NCBI GenBank assembly: GCA_008638375.1
Contig: CM018032.1
Span: forward strand, 50,490,501-50,554,500
Direction of reading: 5' to 3'
Length of the DNA: 64,000 nt
Source: Nyssa sinensis
Taxonomy: Eukaryota > Streptophyta > Magnoliopsida > Cornales > Nyssaceae
The notes beneath the pieces are model-generated. The model had not been told where the DNA came from and ran no database searches. It saw nothing but the letters and a program-made list of their open reading frames with translations. A program made the position numbers and the translations under genes. Below are positions 23,217-36,050 of this stretch, piece by piece. The number at the start of each line of letters is the position of its first letter. Position 1 is the stretch's first letter.

Positions 23217-25152
23217 ATTAATCTAGTAAAGGAATATTTACCTCTACCTTGCGGAATGTCTCTAAAATTTCTTTCTTTTGCTCCTCCTTCTTAGATCTTG
23301 CACATCTGTGTGGAAAAGGTAGGGGGTTAGTCTTAACTTGAATAGGAGTATTAGGAATTACCTTAGATATTTCTGCCTCTTTCTTAGTCTCCTCCTCAAC
23401 AACTACAGTAGTGGATTTTGGAACTTCCAATTGTTTACCACTCCTCAATGTTATAGCACTTGCATTCTCTCTTAGATTAACAATAGTTTGAGAAGGTAAC
23501 TTACCTGGGCCTTGAGAATCCAATCGACCAACTGTGGTAGCAAGCTGACTTACCTACTTCTCCAAATTATGTATGGAAGTCCTTGTCTCTTGTTGGAATT
23601 GCTGCTGTATGGGTCATGAAAGTTTTAAACATATCCTCAAGAGATGTTCCAGGGCTGGAAGGAACTGCTTGTATGGGTGGATACAGCTGTTGAACCTATT
23701 GAAAACCTGGCTGCCTATTTCCTCCATAGCTCAAATTGGGATGATCTCTCCATCCTGGATTGTAAGTATTAGAGTATGGATCATATCGGTGCTGGGGTTG
23801 TCCTGGAAAATTTCCCACTGCATTAGCTTGCTGAACAGTTTCATCTTCTTGCAATGTTGGACACACATCTGTGTCCTGACAACGAACAAATTCCACACAC
23901 TTTTGCTGCTTGCATGTTTCCTATAGCCATTTGATGAACCAAAGTAGTTAAATTAGAAATTTGACGTTCAATGTTAGAAGTACTTACCTCATTCACCTTT
24001 TTAGGTGTATGCTTCATTCTGGTTCCATACTGCTTGTGAGTTGGTTGCCATGTTTGAAATCAAATTCCTAGCAGCATTTGGGGTCTTATCAACCAGTGCT
24101 CCTCCACTAACAGCATCTATCATACTTCTATCCATTGGCAATAGCCCCTCATAAAAATATTGAATTAAATGCTGATCATCAATTTGGTGTGGTGGACAGG
24201 TCGAACATAACTTATTGTACCTCTCCCAATACTCGTAAAGAGATTCTCCATTATATTGTCTGATACTACATATCTCTTTCCTTATATTAGCAGCCCTTAG
24301 AAGCAGAAAAATATTTTTCTAAAAATAGCCTCTTCATCTCATTCCATGTCTGGATCGATCCGAAAGGAAGGTAATATAACCAATCCTTTGCCAAGTCTGC
24401 CAATGAGAACGGAAAAGCCCTAAGCTTTATTTGCTCCTCTGTTATTCCTTGAGGCTTCATGCTAGAACACACCACATGGAATTCCTTCAGATGCTTGTAT
24501 GGATCTTCACCTGTAAGACCACGAAAGGTAGGCAAAAGATGTATTAGTCCTGATTTCAATTCAAAAGTAGCAGCTGAATCAGGATACTCAATACACAATG
24601 GCTATTGATTTCGAATTAGGAGTAGCCAACTCCCTCAAAGTCCTAGCAGCCCTATTGTTATTAGGAGCAGCCATATCTTCCTCTTCTGAATCACTGTATG
24701 AACTGTTAGAAAATAATTCAAGTGTCATGTTCAAGCCAGGTGATACAGCAATAGCTTTTTCATAATTTGTGGTTGCAATTCAAGCTTGCCGAGTCTCTTT
24801 TCTCAACCTTCATACAGGTGTTCTCAATTTCTGGATCAAATCTTAATTCATCAGATTGAGAAGATCGAGTCATAAACCAAAAAGAAATAGAAAATAAATA
24901 AAAATAAGCAAAAAACAAATTAGAAAAAAATCAAAAATAAATAATCAAATAATAAATCGCAAATTTCTAAATGAATAGTAACCACCTAGAAAACTCCACC
25001 GAACCTATAAAAAAAATCAGAATTTGACAAACAGAAATTAAAACACAAATTGACCTAAAAGCAACGAATTAAAAAAAAAACAATAATAAAAAAAAAATCA
25101 GCCAGAATAAATAAAAAAAAATGACAGAAAACACTCCCCAGCAACGGCTCCA
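23217..25152 (-). mobile_element. Antisense Athila-type gypsy gag fragment inside the Copia element
   Basis: On the minus strand the order is a primer-binding site (tggagccgttgctggggag, 25152-25134), a long A-rich leader, the gag domain at 24598-24287 (GEDPYKHLKEFHVVCSS, LPFGSIQTWNEMKRLFL), a zinc-finger region at 23896-23696 (YSNTYNPGWRDHPNLSYGG) and the NLRENASAITLRSGKQLE segment, ending with VNIPLLD near 23222. No LTR is present at either edge. It replaces part of the Copia integrase region. Confidence 0.8.
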
Positions 25153-25157
25153 TCCCT

Positions 25158-27520
25158 TCCATTTTCGGTAAGTTAAAAAGGCTACTTGAAAAACAATTTG
25201 GCTTTAAAGTCAAGCACTTATACTCAGATAATGGAGGGGAATAGCATGGTCTTCGCCAATATCTTTCCTCTCATTCCATTAATTGGCTAACCATCGCTCC
25301 TCATACACCTCAACAGAATGGTACAAGTGAACGATGGCATCATCACATCGTCGAAACAGGCTTAACTCTATTGAGTCAAGCAAATCTTCCTCCATCTTAT
25401 TGGTCTTATGCCTTTCAAGCAGCGGTTTATTTAATAAATCAGTATGCCGACTACTATTTTAAAAAACAAGAGTCCATTTGAGTGCTTATTTGGTCATCTA
25501 CCTAATTGCAAGAAATTACGAATTTTTAGTTGTCAGTGTTATCCGTGGCTAAAACCTTATACCACTAGTAAACTACAACCAAAATCAACGCCTTGTCTCT
25601 TCTTAGGTTACTCGAGCTCACAAAATGCCTATAAGTGTATGGACCTTGATACTTCTCGCATCTACTTGTCTTGGCATGTGGTCTTTAATGAATGCATTTT
25701 TCCTTCCTCTTCCTCTGCCCAGGACACTATGCCGTCTCTGTCAGTTTCAGGTGCCAACACACAAGCTCTTGCAATACCAATGGTGCCTCCTATTGGATTG
25801 ATACCTTCCTCTCATGCCACCATGGCGAACTAGTACTCTTACAGCTCCGACTACATTTTCCCAGTCATCCTCTTCACCTGCACAACCTAGACCTGTAGAA
25901 ATACCTCAACCCAAAACAATTGCAGCTCCAACCCAGCCTATTCGTACCTATACCATGACCACCAGATCTATGAATAATATTCATAAACCCAAACACTTTT
26001 ATCTAGCCACAAAACATCTTCCTCCTCAACCTGTAGAGCCCACATGTGTGTCTCAGGCCTTGAAGAATCCCAAGTGGCGACATGCTTATGTCAGAGGAGT
26101 TCACGGCTTTAGTTAAACATGGCACTTGGGAGCTTGTTCCACCAAGCTCAACCATCAAACCCGTGGGATGCAAATGGGTTTTTCGAATTAAACGAAATCC
26201 TGATGGTAGTATTTCTTGCTACAAAGCGAGGTTGGTGGCCAAAGGAATTTCATCAACGGCATGGTTTTGATTATAATGAGACTGTTCAGCCTGGTTGTGA
26301 AACCGATGACTATCCGAGCTGTCTTATCCATTACTGTCTAGAAAAATTGGCCCCTTCGCCAACTGGACATTAATAACGCATTTCTGCATGGCCAACTTTA
26401 GAAGGATGTCTTCATGATTCAACCTCCAGGTTTTGTTGATCCTAATCTACCTTCTAATGTTTTCCGGTTAAAGAAGTCTTTATATGGCTTAAAACAAACA
26501 CCTCGTGCTTGGTATCAAGAACTGAGCACTTGTCTTCTTCAGTTGGGATTTCAGCAGTCCAAATCGGACTCCTCTCTATTTATCTATAATTGTGATGGAG
26601 TTACGCTATTTTTTCTAATCTACGTGGATGATCTTTTACTCACTGGTAGTGACTCTACTATTATTTCTAAAATGGTTGAACAGCTTGGTCGTCATTTTTC
26701 TCTGAAGGATCTTGGACCATTAAATTATTTTCTTGGTATCGAAGTCATTTCAGTAAAACAAGGGTTGTTCTTATCCCAGCAAAAATATATTCAGGATCTT
26801 CTTACTCGCATAAAGATGGACGGCGCCAAGGCCGTAATCACTCCACTTGCCACCAAGGATTTACTTCAGCTTCATGATGGATCTTCTCCTACTGATCCAA
26901 CTGAGTATCACCGAGTTATAGGAGCTCTCCAATATCTATCTTTTACTCGGCCTGACATCGCTTTCCCGGTTAACAAGTTGGCTCAGTTCATGCATAAACC
27001 ATCTCAGTTTCATTGGACTGTTGCCAAACGTGTTTTACGATACTTGAAGGGCACTCTTAATCATGGTATCCTCTTTAAACGCACTGGAAATCTCACTCTT
27101 CAAGGGTTCTTTAATGCAGATTGGGCAAGGTGATAAAGATAATAGATCCTCCACCTTTGCATATCTTATTTTTCTAGGGTGAATGCCCCATCTCCTAGAG
27201 CACATGAAAGCAGCATGCGGTAGCTTTCACCAAGGCAGAGTACCTGGGATCTTGCTTCAGCCACCTCAGAACTCATTTGGATTCATTCATTGTTTCATGA
27301 GCTTGGTATTCCTATACCTAAGCCTCTACATTTATTTTGTGAAAATATTGGTGTTACTCAGCTAAGTCTTAATCCTATAATGCATTCAAGAATGAAACAT
27401 ATTGCTATTGATCTTCATTTTGTTTCGAGATCTGGTCTCAAAAGGAATGCTACAAGTCTCCCATGTCAGCACCCACGATCAGCTTGCAGACCTTCTGACT
27501 AAAGCTCTGTCACAATAGAA
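25158..27520 (+). pseudogene. Copia integrase core, RT and RNase H
   Basis: The frame resumes at 25158 with KLKRLLEKQFG, LYSDNGGE and a TAG, then HTPQQNGTSERWHHHIVE, keeping integrase D and E. The integrase C-terminus ends near 25830. RT follows after frame breaks: GCKWVFRIKRNPDGS near 26165, SLYGLKQTPRAWYQEL and the catalytic YVDDLLLTG near 26621. RNase H continues through 27500 with WIHSLFHELG and LFCENIG, where the usual CDN aspartate is glutamate. Several stops make it inactive. Confidence 0.85.
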
Positions 27521-27580
27521 ATTTTGGAACTTGTGCAACAAGATCGGCTTATCTGATGGCACGCCTATCTTGAGGGGGCG

Positions 27581-27803
27581 TATAAAGGAAATCATGTAGT
27601 TGTAACCAACTTGATTTCCTTGACTAAATCAATTGTAATTTATCCTCTGTAAATATGTTATCCGATAGTTTAGGAGCCTCTTACGTTATTTGAATGTTTT
27701 TGATATTGTTGTATATTTAAACTTGTAACTGCAATATCCTGTACAGTCTTTATATATATAGGACATTCTCATATCAATGAAGATAATTTCCACATTTTCT
27801 ATA
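27581..27803 (+). repeat. 3' LTR of the Copia element
   Basis: It matches 21607-21829 with about 5% differences and is followed by gcaaa. Confidence 0.9.
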
Positions 27804-27853
27804 GCAAACATCCAGTCAACTCGAGGTCGAGTTGTTTTCAAGTGGGAGAGACC

Positions 27854-28273
27854 TGATGTAGGACAGATTTGGTACCATTAAAATTATGAAAAGTTGTTTT
27901 AGAGTTGTATTAGGATTGTTTAGTTTTTATTTTAATTTATTCATAATTTCTCTAGTTTCCCAGTTTTATTTGGATTAGTAGAGAAAATATGGGAATTAGC
28001 TAGTTTCCTATTTGACTTACTAGTCTTTATTGTAGTAGGATTAGTATAAAAATAAGAGTTTTAGTTTCCTAGTCAAAGTAGTAGTGTTTTAGCACTATAA
28101 ATATGATGTAATAGGTCTTTATGGGAAGTTTTTCATTAATATTAATTAAATTACGAATTTTGGAGATTTATTTTCTCTTGTTGGGTGAGGAGTCCCCATG
28201 TTACTTTATTACTAAAGAATATTTTCAAAGAGGCAGGCGGTGCCCTACTTCTTCACAAGCTTCCATTACGTCA
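27854..28273 (+). repeat. 3' LTR of the non-autonomous element
   Basis: It runs from tgatgtaggacag to cattacgtca, followed by the GATAT duplication. Confidence 0.95.
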
Positions 28274-31200
28274 GATATTTAGTTGGTTCAAAGCACCACA
28301 TCGTACACATGGTTCATGGGACACCATGTTTAGAACTTCAGATTGGCCTAGAATTCAAACTAAACAACTGAAAAGGGTTTGGTATCCTTTTCTAGAAACA
28401 GTTTTCAATTTTTAAAATGACCAAAGAAAAGAAAACATGACACATAATACTCTTAGGCGTCGCTTTTCTGAAATATGTTTTTTAAGAATTTCTTGAACCA
28501 ATTTTAGGAAGCTCGAGAGGAGATTCCATGGTGACAAAACTCCTTTCCATTAGAAATTGTAAAAAGAAACCAACTGCCTAATTTTAAACCCAAATAAATT
28601 TTTAATAAAGTTTAAAATAACCTCGATAATAGTAATATATTGTATAAATAGGCCAAGCCACCTTCATTATATGTCCGAAAGTCTACTACTATCAAGATGA
28701 ACTTTGTCACTAGTGATAATGATGCACACTGCCCTTCAAAACATTGCTGCTAGAGGCAGCAACTAGTAATTAATCGTAGTATATCACCCCTTTCTAAATA
28801 ATAGATAAAAATCCACTAAACCCATTGCTCCTGTACAAAATGAACTAAATTGTCTTAATCTCATTTACTTATGTTACAAAAACCAACTATTGTTTGGTTT
28901 AAAAGAAAAGAAATTGAAAAGTATATTTTTCATTACATTGGGACTTGAGAGAAAAAGAGCGTCCACTTGTCTAAGTAAAGCCTAATAAAACCACTTTTCT
29001 TTTCAATCTGGATCTTCTCTATTTCAAATAAACAATTATTTTTTTCAGATAAATAGTGAATCAGTAGGCAACACTAATATCTAGATTGGTCAATTCAACA
29101 GTATAAAAACTTGGGACACAGTATTATTGACAGGTTTTAATGACCATAGTTCACTAGAGAGAGTTCATAGATTTTTCATTTGCTGCAAGAAATTGATCTA
29201 GGCTAAGGTAGTATGGATTCATACTTTTATAGCAAACAATTGCAAGTATCATGCAAGGAGTATCAAAATATATGTTAGAGAATGATCATGGCATGATCAA
29301 AGGCTGTGAGTAAAACAATAGTGTGCACTAAGTGTCAAATGAACTTTAACCTCTAAAGATCAAACATATGAATGACATTCAACAATAACATTAAGGCATG
29401 ACTAAGAAACCAAAGATTATTACCCCATCACCTAAGTCATGCTAGATGTCTTAGAGATTGCAATCTTCTTTTCCAAGTTCTCATTAGGACCTTCTGGTCT
29501 GCTTCTTCAACTTAGTGACAAGAAGCCTTCATGTACTCAGCTGCCTTAGCTTTAGTCTTTGCAATCCTCTTTTTGTCTCCAAAATTCTAGCTCATTTTTT
29601 CTACAAAATCAAGGTTGTAACCAAACACTGAATTTTTGGATCTTTGTCACACTTTTTCCCTACAGAAGCAGTAATGACACCACTTTTCTAAATAAAAATA
29701 CATGTTCCTAGAACCATCTAAAAATCTCTAAAGTAGGAATTTTTTTTGTAGTGATGCCTAATCTTCTTCGAAAGTATGTCACCAGTTGATTCATCATGTG
29801 TATACGCTACTATTAAATTAAATGTGTGTGTGTGTATATTGCCTATTGATTTTGAGTTTTTTTTATTGATCAATATATCTTAAGATAATTTTTAGTTTTT
29901 ATTAATTATACTTAAATTATTATAATAATTACAAATCACAACAATACATTAAACACAATAGAAGTTAACATGATTATTGTAATCAAATAGCAACAACATC
30001 AATTCTAAATCAAACAAAATAATAAAATTGATAAAATCATGTATGAGAATAATAAATTAAATGAATGTTATTGTTATTTATCTTTTAGTATGTGTTATTC
30101 TATCAAGATAATGTACACGCCTTTATATATAAAAAGTAGAATTAATAAAATGTGACAAACAAATGGTAGCTCAAGAAAAAGTTTAATATCTACATAGCTA
30201 ATTTAATGCACAAAGCGATCATACCATTTACATAACTTACATGCAGAATGTATACATGTAAGCTTATAACCAGCATAATAAATAATTGGGAAAATGAGAA
30301 AGCCCAAATTATAAAAATGAAAATAGATATAATGTTTAGCAATTGCTCTAAGAGTTTTTAAGCTGATGCAACAATTGTTATTTTGCATGCTATAGTTAAA
30401 AGTTACATTTATTATTTTTGTAAGCAGCCGCCTTTTTAGCAATACCATTGTTTTATGTGATTAACTCAATATTGATGTTCTATTCATCCAATGTTCTATT
30501 CATGTTTGTAATTATGTGGAATATTCTATTGTGGATTATCCCACATGGCATTTTTGGTTAGGAGTCTTTAAGAAAATGTGTTTTGCAAATCATATGTTTT
30601 TTAGATATTGGTTTATTTTCATTAGATACAAGAATTGAAGATCCAGGGCTAGGAATATTGATACTAAATTGTAAGAGTAGAATAAATGGGGAAACAATAA
30701 TTGCATAGAACACACCCACCCATACGCCATGTATTACAAAGAAATTAGTCTTGACTCTAACAATTATTTATATAATATGAGATTAACAATTACTAGGTTT
30801 CAACAATTAAATATCATTGATGTAATATTTAATGTAAAATAGATCATTTGAATTCACGACCTTTTGTGAGTGAAATTGTCCAAAATGCAACCACGCATAC
30901 TAATGTAGAAGATACTTATTTTATAGCAACAAGAAACACAATTAAATGAATCAAATTTCATAACTAAGCAAATGCCCCTTGAGTTGCAGATAGTAATAGG
31001 GGGAGAGAGACGGAGGAAATTTCATCAGACCTACCACACTTTTTTATCTGTAGTTTTTCACAAATATTGTTGAAGTCGTTCTTAGGTTAAAAGGAGGGAG
31101 TCGCGAAGCTTTTGACTGAATTTCTTAGGGAAAAAGCAATGTTGGTTAGACTATTGAGGAATTCGTGAGTAGTCTACAAGAGTTACGACTTACGAATCTT

Positions 31201-32724
31201 AAAAAAATAAAAGAAATTTTAAACGATTAGAAAAGCCAAAGAATGCATCCTGTAGTATTAGTTTTTCTTACTCATTCCATAATTGAGCTGATTTACATAA
31301 TTATTCATTGATTGACAATAACAATTTTTATTAGTATCTTCACCAGCTTTAGGTAACCATAACAAACATTGTCTTGAGCCTAAAATATCAAGATAGTCAA
31401 AAAAATCTGAACTTATCTTGAGCCTAAAATATCACTCAAAACTCTCAATTAAACACAAAGAAAAGGTCTTAGGACCCAAAGCAAATAATCACGTCAACTG
31501 GAAGAGGGAAAAAAAGGTTGTATGAGCAACAGATGATTCAAGCATAACCAATGAACACTTTCCAAACAAATTTGTTTCATGTTACAGTTACAACTTGATT
31601 TAAGCACGACATATAGAATACACTTAAAAAAATAAAAGACAGGACTACGATATTTGTCCATAACTCCTTTTTCTGATTAAAAATAGTAACATTTGTGTAA
31701 CTCTTATGAAGGAATTAAGAGAAATAATGAGATTAGCAACATAGATGAGATATCATCCCCAAATGACTATGGTGAATGTATTTCAGGCTAATGGGAAGAC
31801 AATGAATCAATGATCCAAGCATTATGTATCAACCTCCAATTATGAATACGAACAAGAAAAAGATTTAATAACTTGAAGGTTGAAGAAGACAAATGAGAAG
31901 AAGATAAGAAAAAAAAATCCTACACAATCACACCTCGAAACCCATAATAATAGTGTTTTAAGTTAGAAAGTGTTCCTAAAATAAGCTCGCCTAAAGGCAA
32001 CTTTAGAACTGATTGAATTGCTGCCTTATGCGCCTCTCAAACCCCAATAGATTGGCCTTTCCTCCACCGTCTTAATGTGCTACAGTGAAGAAGCCCTAGC
32101 ATGAAAAAATATCATGCATTGTGGCAGAGCAGCGAAATCGAGGAGAAAGCAATAACAAAAAAGAAGTTAACAAATAAATGAAAATAGTAATAGGCCGCAA
32201 AGTAATTGTGTTCCTTCATCAATCAACAATAAACAGACCACAGCACAGAGAATTGGGACAAAACAGCTTCATATCAAAGAAATGAGAAACTTTACTCAGC
32301 TATGTAAATTAAACTTCTGGGTCCACAATGAATCACATCATCCCAGTTTTCTAATGTTAGCAATCTAGCACAATAATAAGATGATCAACAGAACTCAATA
32401 TCGCTTCCATCTCAAACAAAACCACCCAATCTAAAATCCTATCTTGCTGCATTATAGGACCACCTAATAAAAAGTAAAGCATTCCATGTCTTCTAGTTGA
32501 CAAAGTAAGTTTCAACCAAGCATATCTAACAACCAGCAGAAATTTCCCATCCAAAGGCCAAGCTTCAAGAGAGGGAAAAAAATTAGTGTTCCACAAATTC
32601 ACATGCCTAGTTTTATTTGGGGGCTAGGGGAAAGGGGAAAGGGAAAAACATTGAATATAGAAAATCATACAAAAATAAAAAATAGCCATACCATTCTTTC
32701 ATTAAAATTTACATTTGTATGTAC
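28274..32724. other. Non-coding interior of the candidate Helitron
   Basis: No receptor-kinase catalytic exons are found here although the kinase would be expected downstream of the receptor exons on the minus strand. A lysine/alanine-rich minus-strand stretch near 29590-29460 is unidentified. The rest is AT-rich with simple sequence. Confidence 0.45.
29690..29752. mobile_element. Possible CACTA-type terminus
   Basis: The plus strand ends ggaattttttttgtagtg, whose reverse starts CACTAC plus A-run, like CACTA transposon termini. No partner end was found. Confidence 0.3.
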
Positions 32725-32910
32725 CTCATCATCTGTGCATTCTTCTTCTTCTTTTTTCGAATGTACAAGATCAGACCTAGTGCCAACAGAAGCGTTCCAA
32801 TTGATATTGCCAAGCTCACTATGATTATCAGTTGCTTTCTTCCCTTTGGAGCCAGCTTGTGTGACTGTTATAGGCGAACCAAGCATCGCGGAAATGGGGG
32901 TAACACACAC

Positions 32911-32923
32911 ACACACACACACA

Positions 32924-32972
<49 letters not shown>
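32911..32972 (+). repeat. (CA)n(GA)n microsatellite
   Basis: About ten CA units are followed by about twenty GA units, just upstream of receptor exon 2 on the minus strand. Confidence 0.95.
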
Positions 32973-32979
<7 letters not shown>

Positions 32980-33654
32980 TGTGTATTAAGACTGCTTGGG
33001 AAGCAATTGATTAGAAAGTAAAAATACTTTCACAGTGAAACAATTTTATGCCTATTTTCAATGAGCCTAGAGGTGATCGACAATAAAACTTTTGACAAGT
33101 ATTTATCATATTTAGTTTCCTTTATTGTTAATTTTTTAATTTCAAACATTTAGAAAGGTATTTTTTTTTATAAGTAGCACCTAGAAAAATGTTTTATTAT
33201 TTTTTATAGATTTTTTTAGTTAAACTAATAAGAAAGTAACATCTGACTTGAATAACATTGTAACAACTAATACAAATAATATTAAAAAAAAAAACTAATT
33301 ATGGAATAAATTTTTTTGAAAAAATTGAGGCCAAAAGGCTTTTTGTCGTAGATGTATTACCCTAAATTTTTTTGATAACTTGTTTCAGTTTTTAAAAAAA
33401 AAAATTAATATCTCTCTTGTATTTAGATCTCATAAAAATAGGGATCATAAGGATTTCGCAATAAAAAAATGAAGAAGAAGAAGAAGAAAATCAAAACAAC
33501 ATATCAATCCTATAACGGTCGTAACGGTCCAGTAACGGCCCATAACAGTCATATCGGTCGATATAGTTATGAATTTTGGTCTCACCGATATATTGGTTTG
33601 TATCGGTATTAGATTGTAAAAAAAAACTAATATGTATCGACCGTTATTTAAATT

Positions 33655-34547
33655 CATGATGGTGTGGTGAATTGGCTTTGATGGATAGATTTCCATGGTT
33701 ATTTCAAATTGTGTGAATTCGGAGGCAAAGGTATTGGAATATATTGCATTCTCAGAGGATGGTGTTGTATGGAATTCTTGCTTTAAAAGGAACTTTAATG
33801 ATTGGGTGATGGAAGAGGTAGTGAACTTTCAACTTTCTTGGTCTTCTTCACCTAGTCCAAACCTCAAGGGGATGCTAGAGATTTGATAGTTTGGAAGAAG
33901 GATTGTAGCAAAAAGTTTACTATAGATCTTAGTATAATGATCTAGCAAAGACGGGGGACATGAGCTTTCCTTGGAAAGCGATTTGGTGTAGGAAAGCTAT
34001 TTTGAAAGTTAAATTTCTTGTTTGGACCCTAGCATGGGATGTACTGCTTACAATGAATAATCTTCAAAAGAGAGGCTTCAACGTTGCAGGCAGGTGTGGC
34101 ATGTGTTTGATAGAAGGAAAATTCATTAACCACGTTTTTCTCCATTGTTCTTTTGTAAGGGAATTATGGAGTTTGTTGTTTACTCTTTTTGGATGTAGTT
34201 GGGTCATGCCTTTCTTAGCTGTGGACTTTTTGAAGGGATGGATAGAGGGTGTAGAAAGACAAGGGTGAAGAAGGTTTTGAGGTTGGTGCCTATTTTCTTA
34301 TTTCGGTGAATTTGGAAGGAACATGATATGGGTTATTTTGAGGGAGAAACGATGTCAATTTAATTTAAATGTTTTTTAAAGTTTTATACTTTTGGGTCAT
34401 AGAAGTATACTCCTCGTATGTATATAATTATGCTGATTTTTTGGAAAATATGAGACTCTAATTTTTATGAGTCTCCTTTTGTAAATGGGTTCGCCCTCTT
34501 GGGCATCTTTTATACAATATCATTACTTATCAAGAAAAAAAAAAAAA
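33655..34547 (+). mobile_element. 5'-truncated LINE with poly(A) tail
   Basis: The coding part starts around CGELALMDRFPWLF, continues VVWNSCFKRNFNDWVMEEV and a zf-RVT domain (KAILKVKFLVWTLAWDVLL, CGMCLIEGKFINHVFLHCSF) at 33960-34268. A 3' UTR follows, ending cattacttatcaag plus 13 A at 34535-34547. Stops are present. It lies in the intron of the receptor fragment. Confidence 0.8.
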
Positions 34548-34735
34548 GGAGAAAGGATGGTTTGTAACCTAGATCTCAAAGAAGAGGGAGAGAGGAAGTT
34601 GATCTTTTTTTTATTTTTTCAAAGTATTGGTCATTAATAGTGAAAGTTGATCTCTTAGTCAGCATAAAGCTAATTTCGAAAAAATAGTTGACCACAGTAT
34701 AATATCATAAAAGTAGTTGATTTCTGCTCTTGTTA

Positions 34736-35340
34736 ATGCACAAAGTAGGAACTCTTTAAGATGGATAGACTTAAGTGGTGTGGGGGAAACTCAAGGATTT
34801 TTGCAGTCAGTGATCTTTACAAGTTGTATGACAAAACCTTGTGGCCAAATTCAGGGGTGACAAATTTGATTTGGGGTTGTGTTGCTGCTCCTAAAGTCAA
34901 ATTTGTTGGCTGGTTAGTCTGGAAGGGTAGATTGAAGGTATCAGAATGGCCTATCAAGTTGGCCTTGATGGATGGCTCAAACTATCACTGGGTTTTCTGT
35001 GATTCAGAATTGGAGACTATTGATCACCTTTTGATTTTATGTGATCAAGTGTGGCCTATCTAGGTAGAGATGCTAAACTGTTGGGGGTCCACAATGGGTG
35101 CTACCTTGTTCTCTTAAAGGCCTTTTAGAGTGCTAGCAGTTTGGTCGATACAAAGGTGTTAAGAAGACTATTTGGAATTTGATCCCATTTTTCATTTTTG
35201 GCTTTCTTTTGACTCTAAGAAATAAAGTCATTTTTTAGGAAAAGCATGTGCAGTGGGGAAAGATTGTGGAGTGTATCAAAATGAGGTTAATTTTTGGGCA
35301 AAAGTGAAGGGTGTATTCAAGAATGTATTAGTATAAGACT
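34736..35340 (+). mobile_element. Second LINE ORF2 fragment
   Basis: A zf-RVT domain at 34761-35063 (VAAPKVKFVGWLVWKGRL, LETIDHLLILCDQVW) is followed by a degraded end region (IWNLIPFFIFG, QWGKIVECIKMRL) to about 35340. Frameshifts are present. Confidence 0.75.
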
Positions 35341-35689
35341 TGGTGTATAGGTTATATCCTCTGTTGGATATCTTATGAGGTTGGTTTCTGAAAGTTGTGA
35401 AATTTTTTGCGGAAGATGAGAGAGCTTCTCCAAACAAGAGGTAGAAGTGAAGAAGTGGTTCTTTATCTGTGGACTGATGGAGGTAGCAATGATGAAGATT
35501 TTGGGCAGGCATAAAGGTTTCAAAGGTTGTCTAGTGGATCATTAGAGTTTAAATAGTTAATTTTGGTGACCAAGCCGAAGTAGGTGACTCTGATTGTTTT
35601 TCTTCTTTGCTCTTCTTCTGATTGACTTTCAAAAACTTTGGACTTTTTTGTGGTAGTAATTTGGGTGCAGTTAAGCTTGATAGTAAAAG

Positions 35690-36050
35690 AAAAAGTGAGT
35701 GGAGAGATAAGAAAAAGGAAAAAGAGAGAGTCTAGGAAAAGAGGGGAGAATAGGAAAAGGAAAAGAGAGTTGATTAAAAAAATAAAAAAAAAAGGTGAAA
35801 AAGAATAGAGAAAAATGAAAAGAAAGGTTACTCAGTGGCTGATCTTCTTTAGTTCTTTGTGAGCGTTCTTCTTCTTCTTTTTTCCTGCTCTCCTCCTTCT
35901 TTGTTTTTGTCTTCCCTTTTCTCCTTTCTTTTGTTTTGCTCCTTTTTGGTTTCTTCTCTTTTTTCTTTCCCCTCTTTATTTCTCTTTCTCTTCCCTTTTT
36001 TTCTCTTCTTCTTTTTTCATTCTCTTCTCTTTCTTCTGTTTGCATTGCTC
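35690..36050. repeat. Purine tract followed by pyrimidine tract
   Basis: About 160 bases of almost pure A/G (35690-35850) are followed, after a short mixed spacer, by about 180 bases of almost pure C/T (35860-36045). The two could fold as an imperfect hairpin. ORFs here are low-complexity artefacts. Confidence 0.8.

Larger units (their letters stand above)
21607..27803 (+). mobile_element. Ty1/copia retrotransposon nested in the small LTR element
   Basis: Two 223-bp LTRs (21607-21829, 27581-27803) begin tataaagg and end tctata, with flanks gcata and gcaaa (4 of 5). The pre-insertion site can be read from the related element near 46680. The primer-binding site tggtatcaaagcc follows at 21830 and a tract cttgagggggcg precedes the 3' LTR. 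Domain order gag, protease, integrase, RT, RNase H is Copia. The LTRs differ at about 11 sites. The integrase N-terminal half is replaced by an antisense Athila-type fragment. Confidence 0.9.
20412..28273 (+). mobile_element. Small non-autonomous LTR retrotransposon, split by a Copia insertion
   Basis: LTRs at 20412-20834 and 27854-28273 are flanked by perfect GATAT duplications (20407-20411, 28274-28278). A tRNA-Met-type primer-binding site (tggtatcagagc) lies at 20837 and a tract agtgggagagacc precedes the 3' LTR. Without the Copia insertion the element is about 1.7 kb, too small for pol. Its internal sequence matches the element at 45148-47134, so this is a real non-autonomous family. Confidence 0.92.

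Noticed and set aside
29460..29590. Minus-strand K/A-rich stretch as a fourth captured gene
   Set aside because: A possible coding frame exists but I recognise no family and a stop interrupts it.
32357..32602. Minus-strand 81-codon ORF as a receptor kinase exon
   Set aside because: No kinase subdomain motif (no HRD, DFG or glycine loop) is present.
33480..33620. Repeats of cggtc/taacgg as CACTA subterminal motifs
   Set aside because: No terminus with CACTA was found nearby; the segment is left unassigned.
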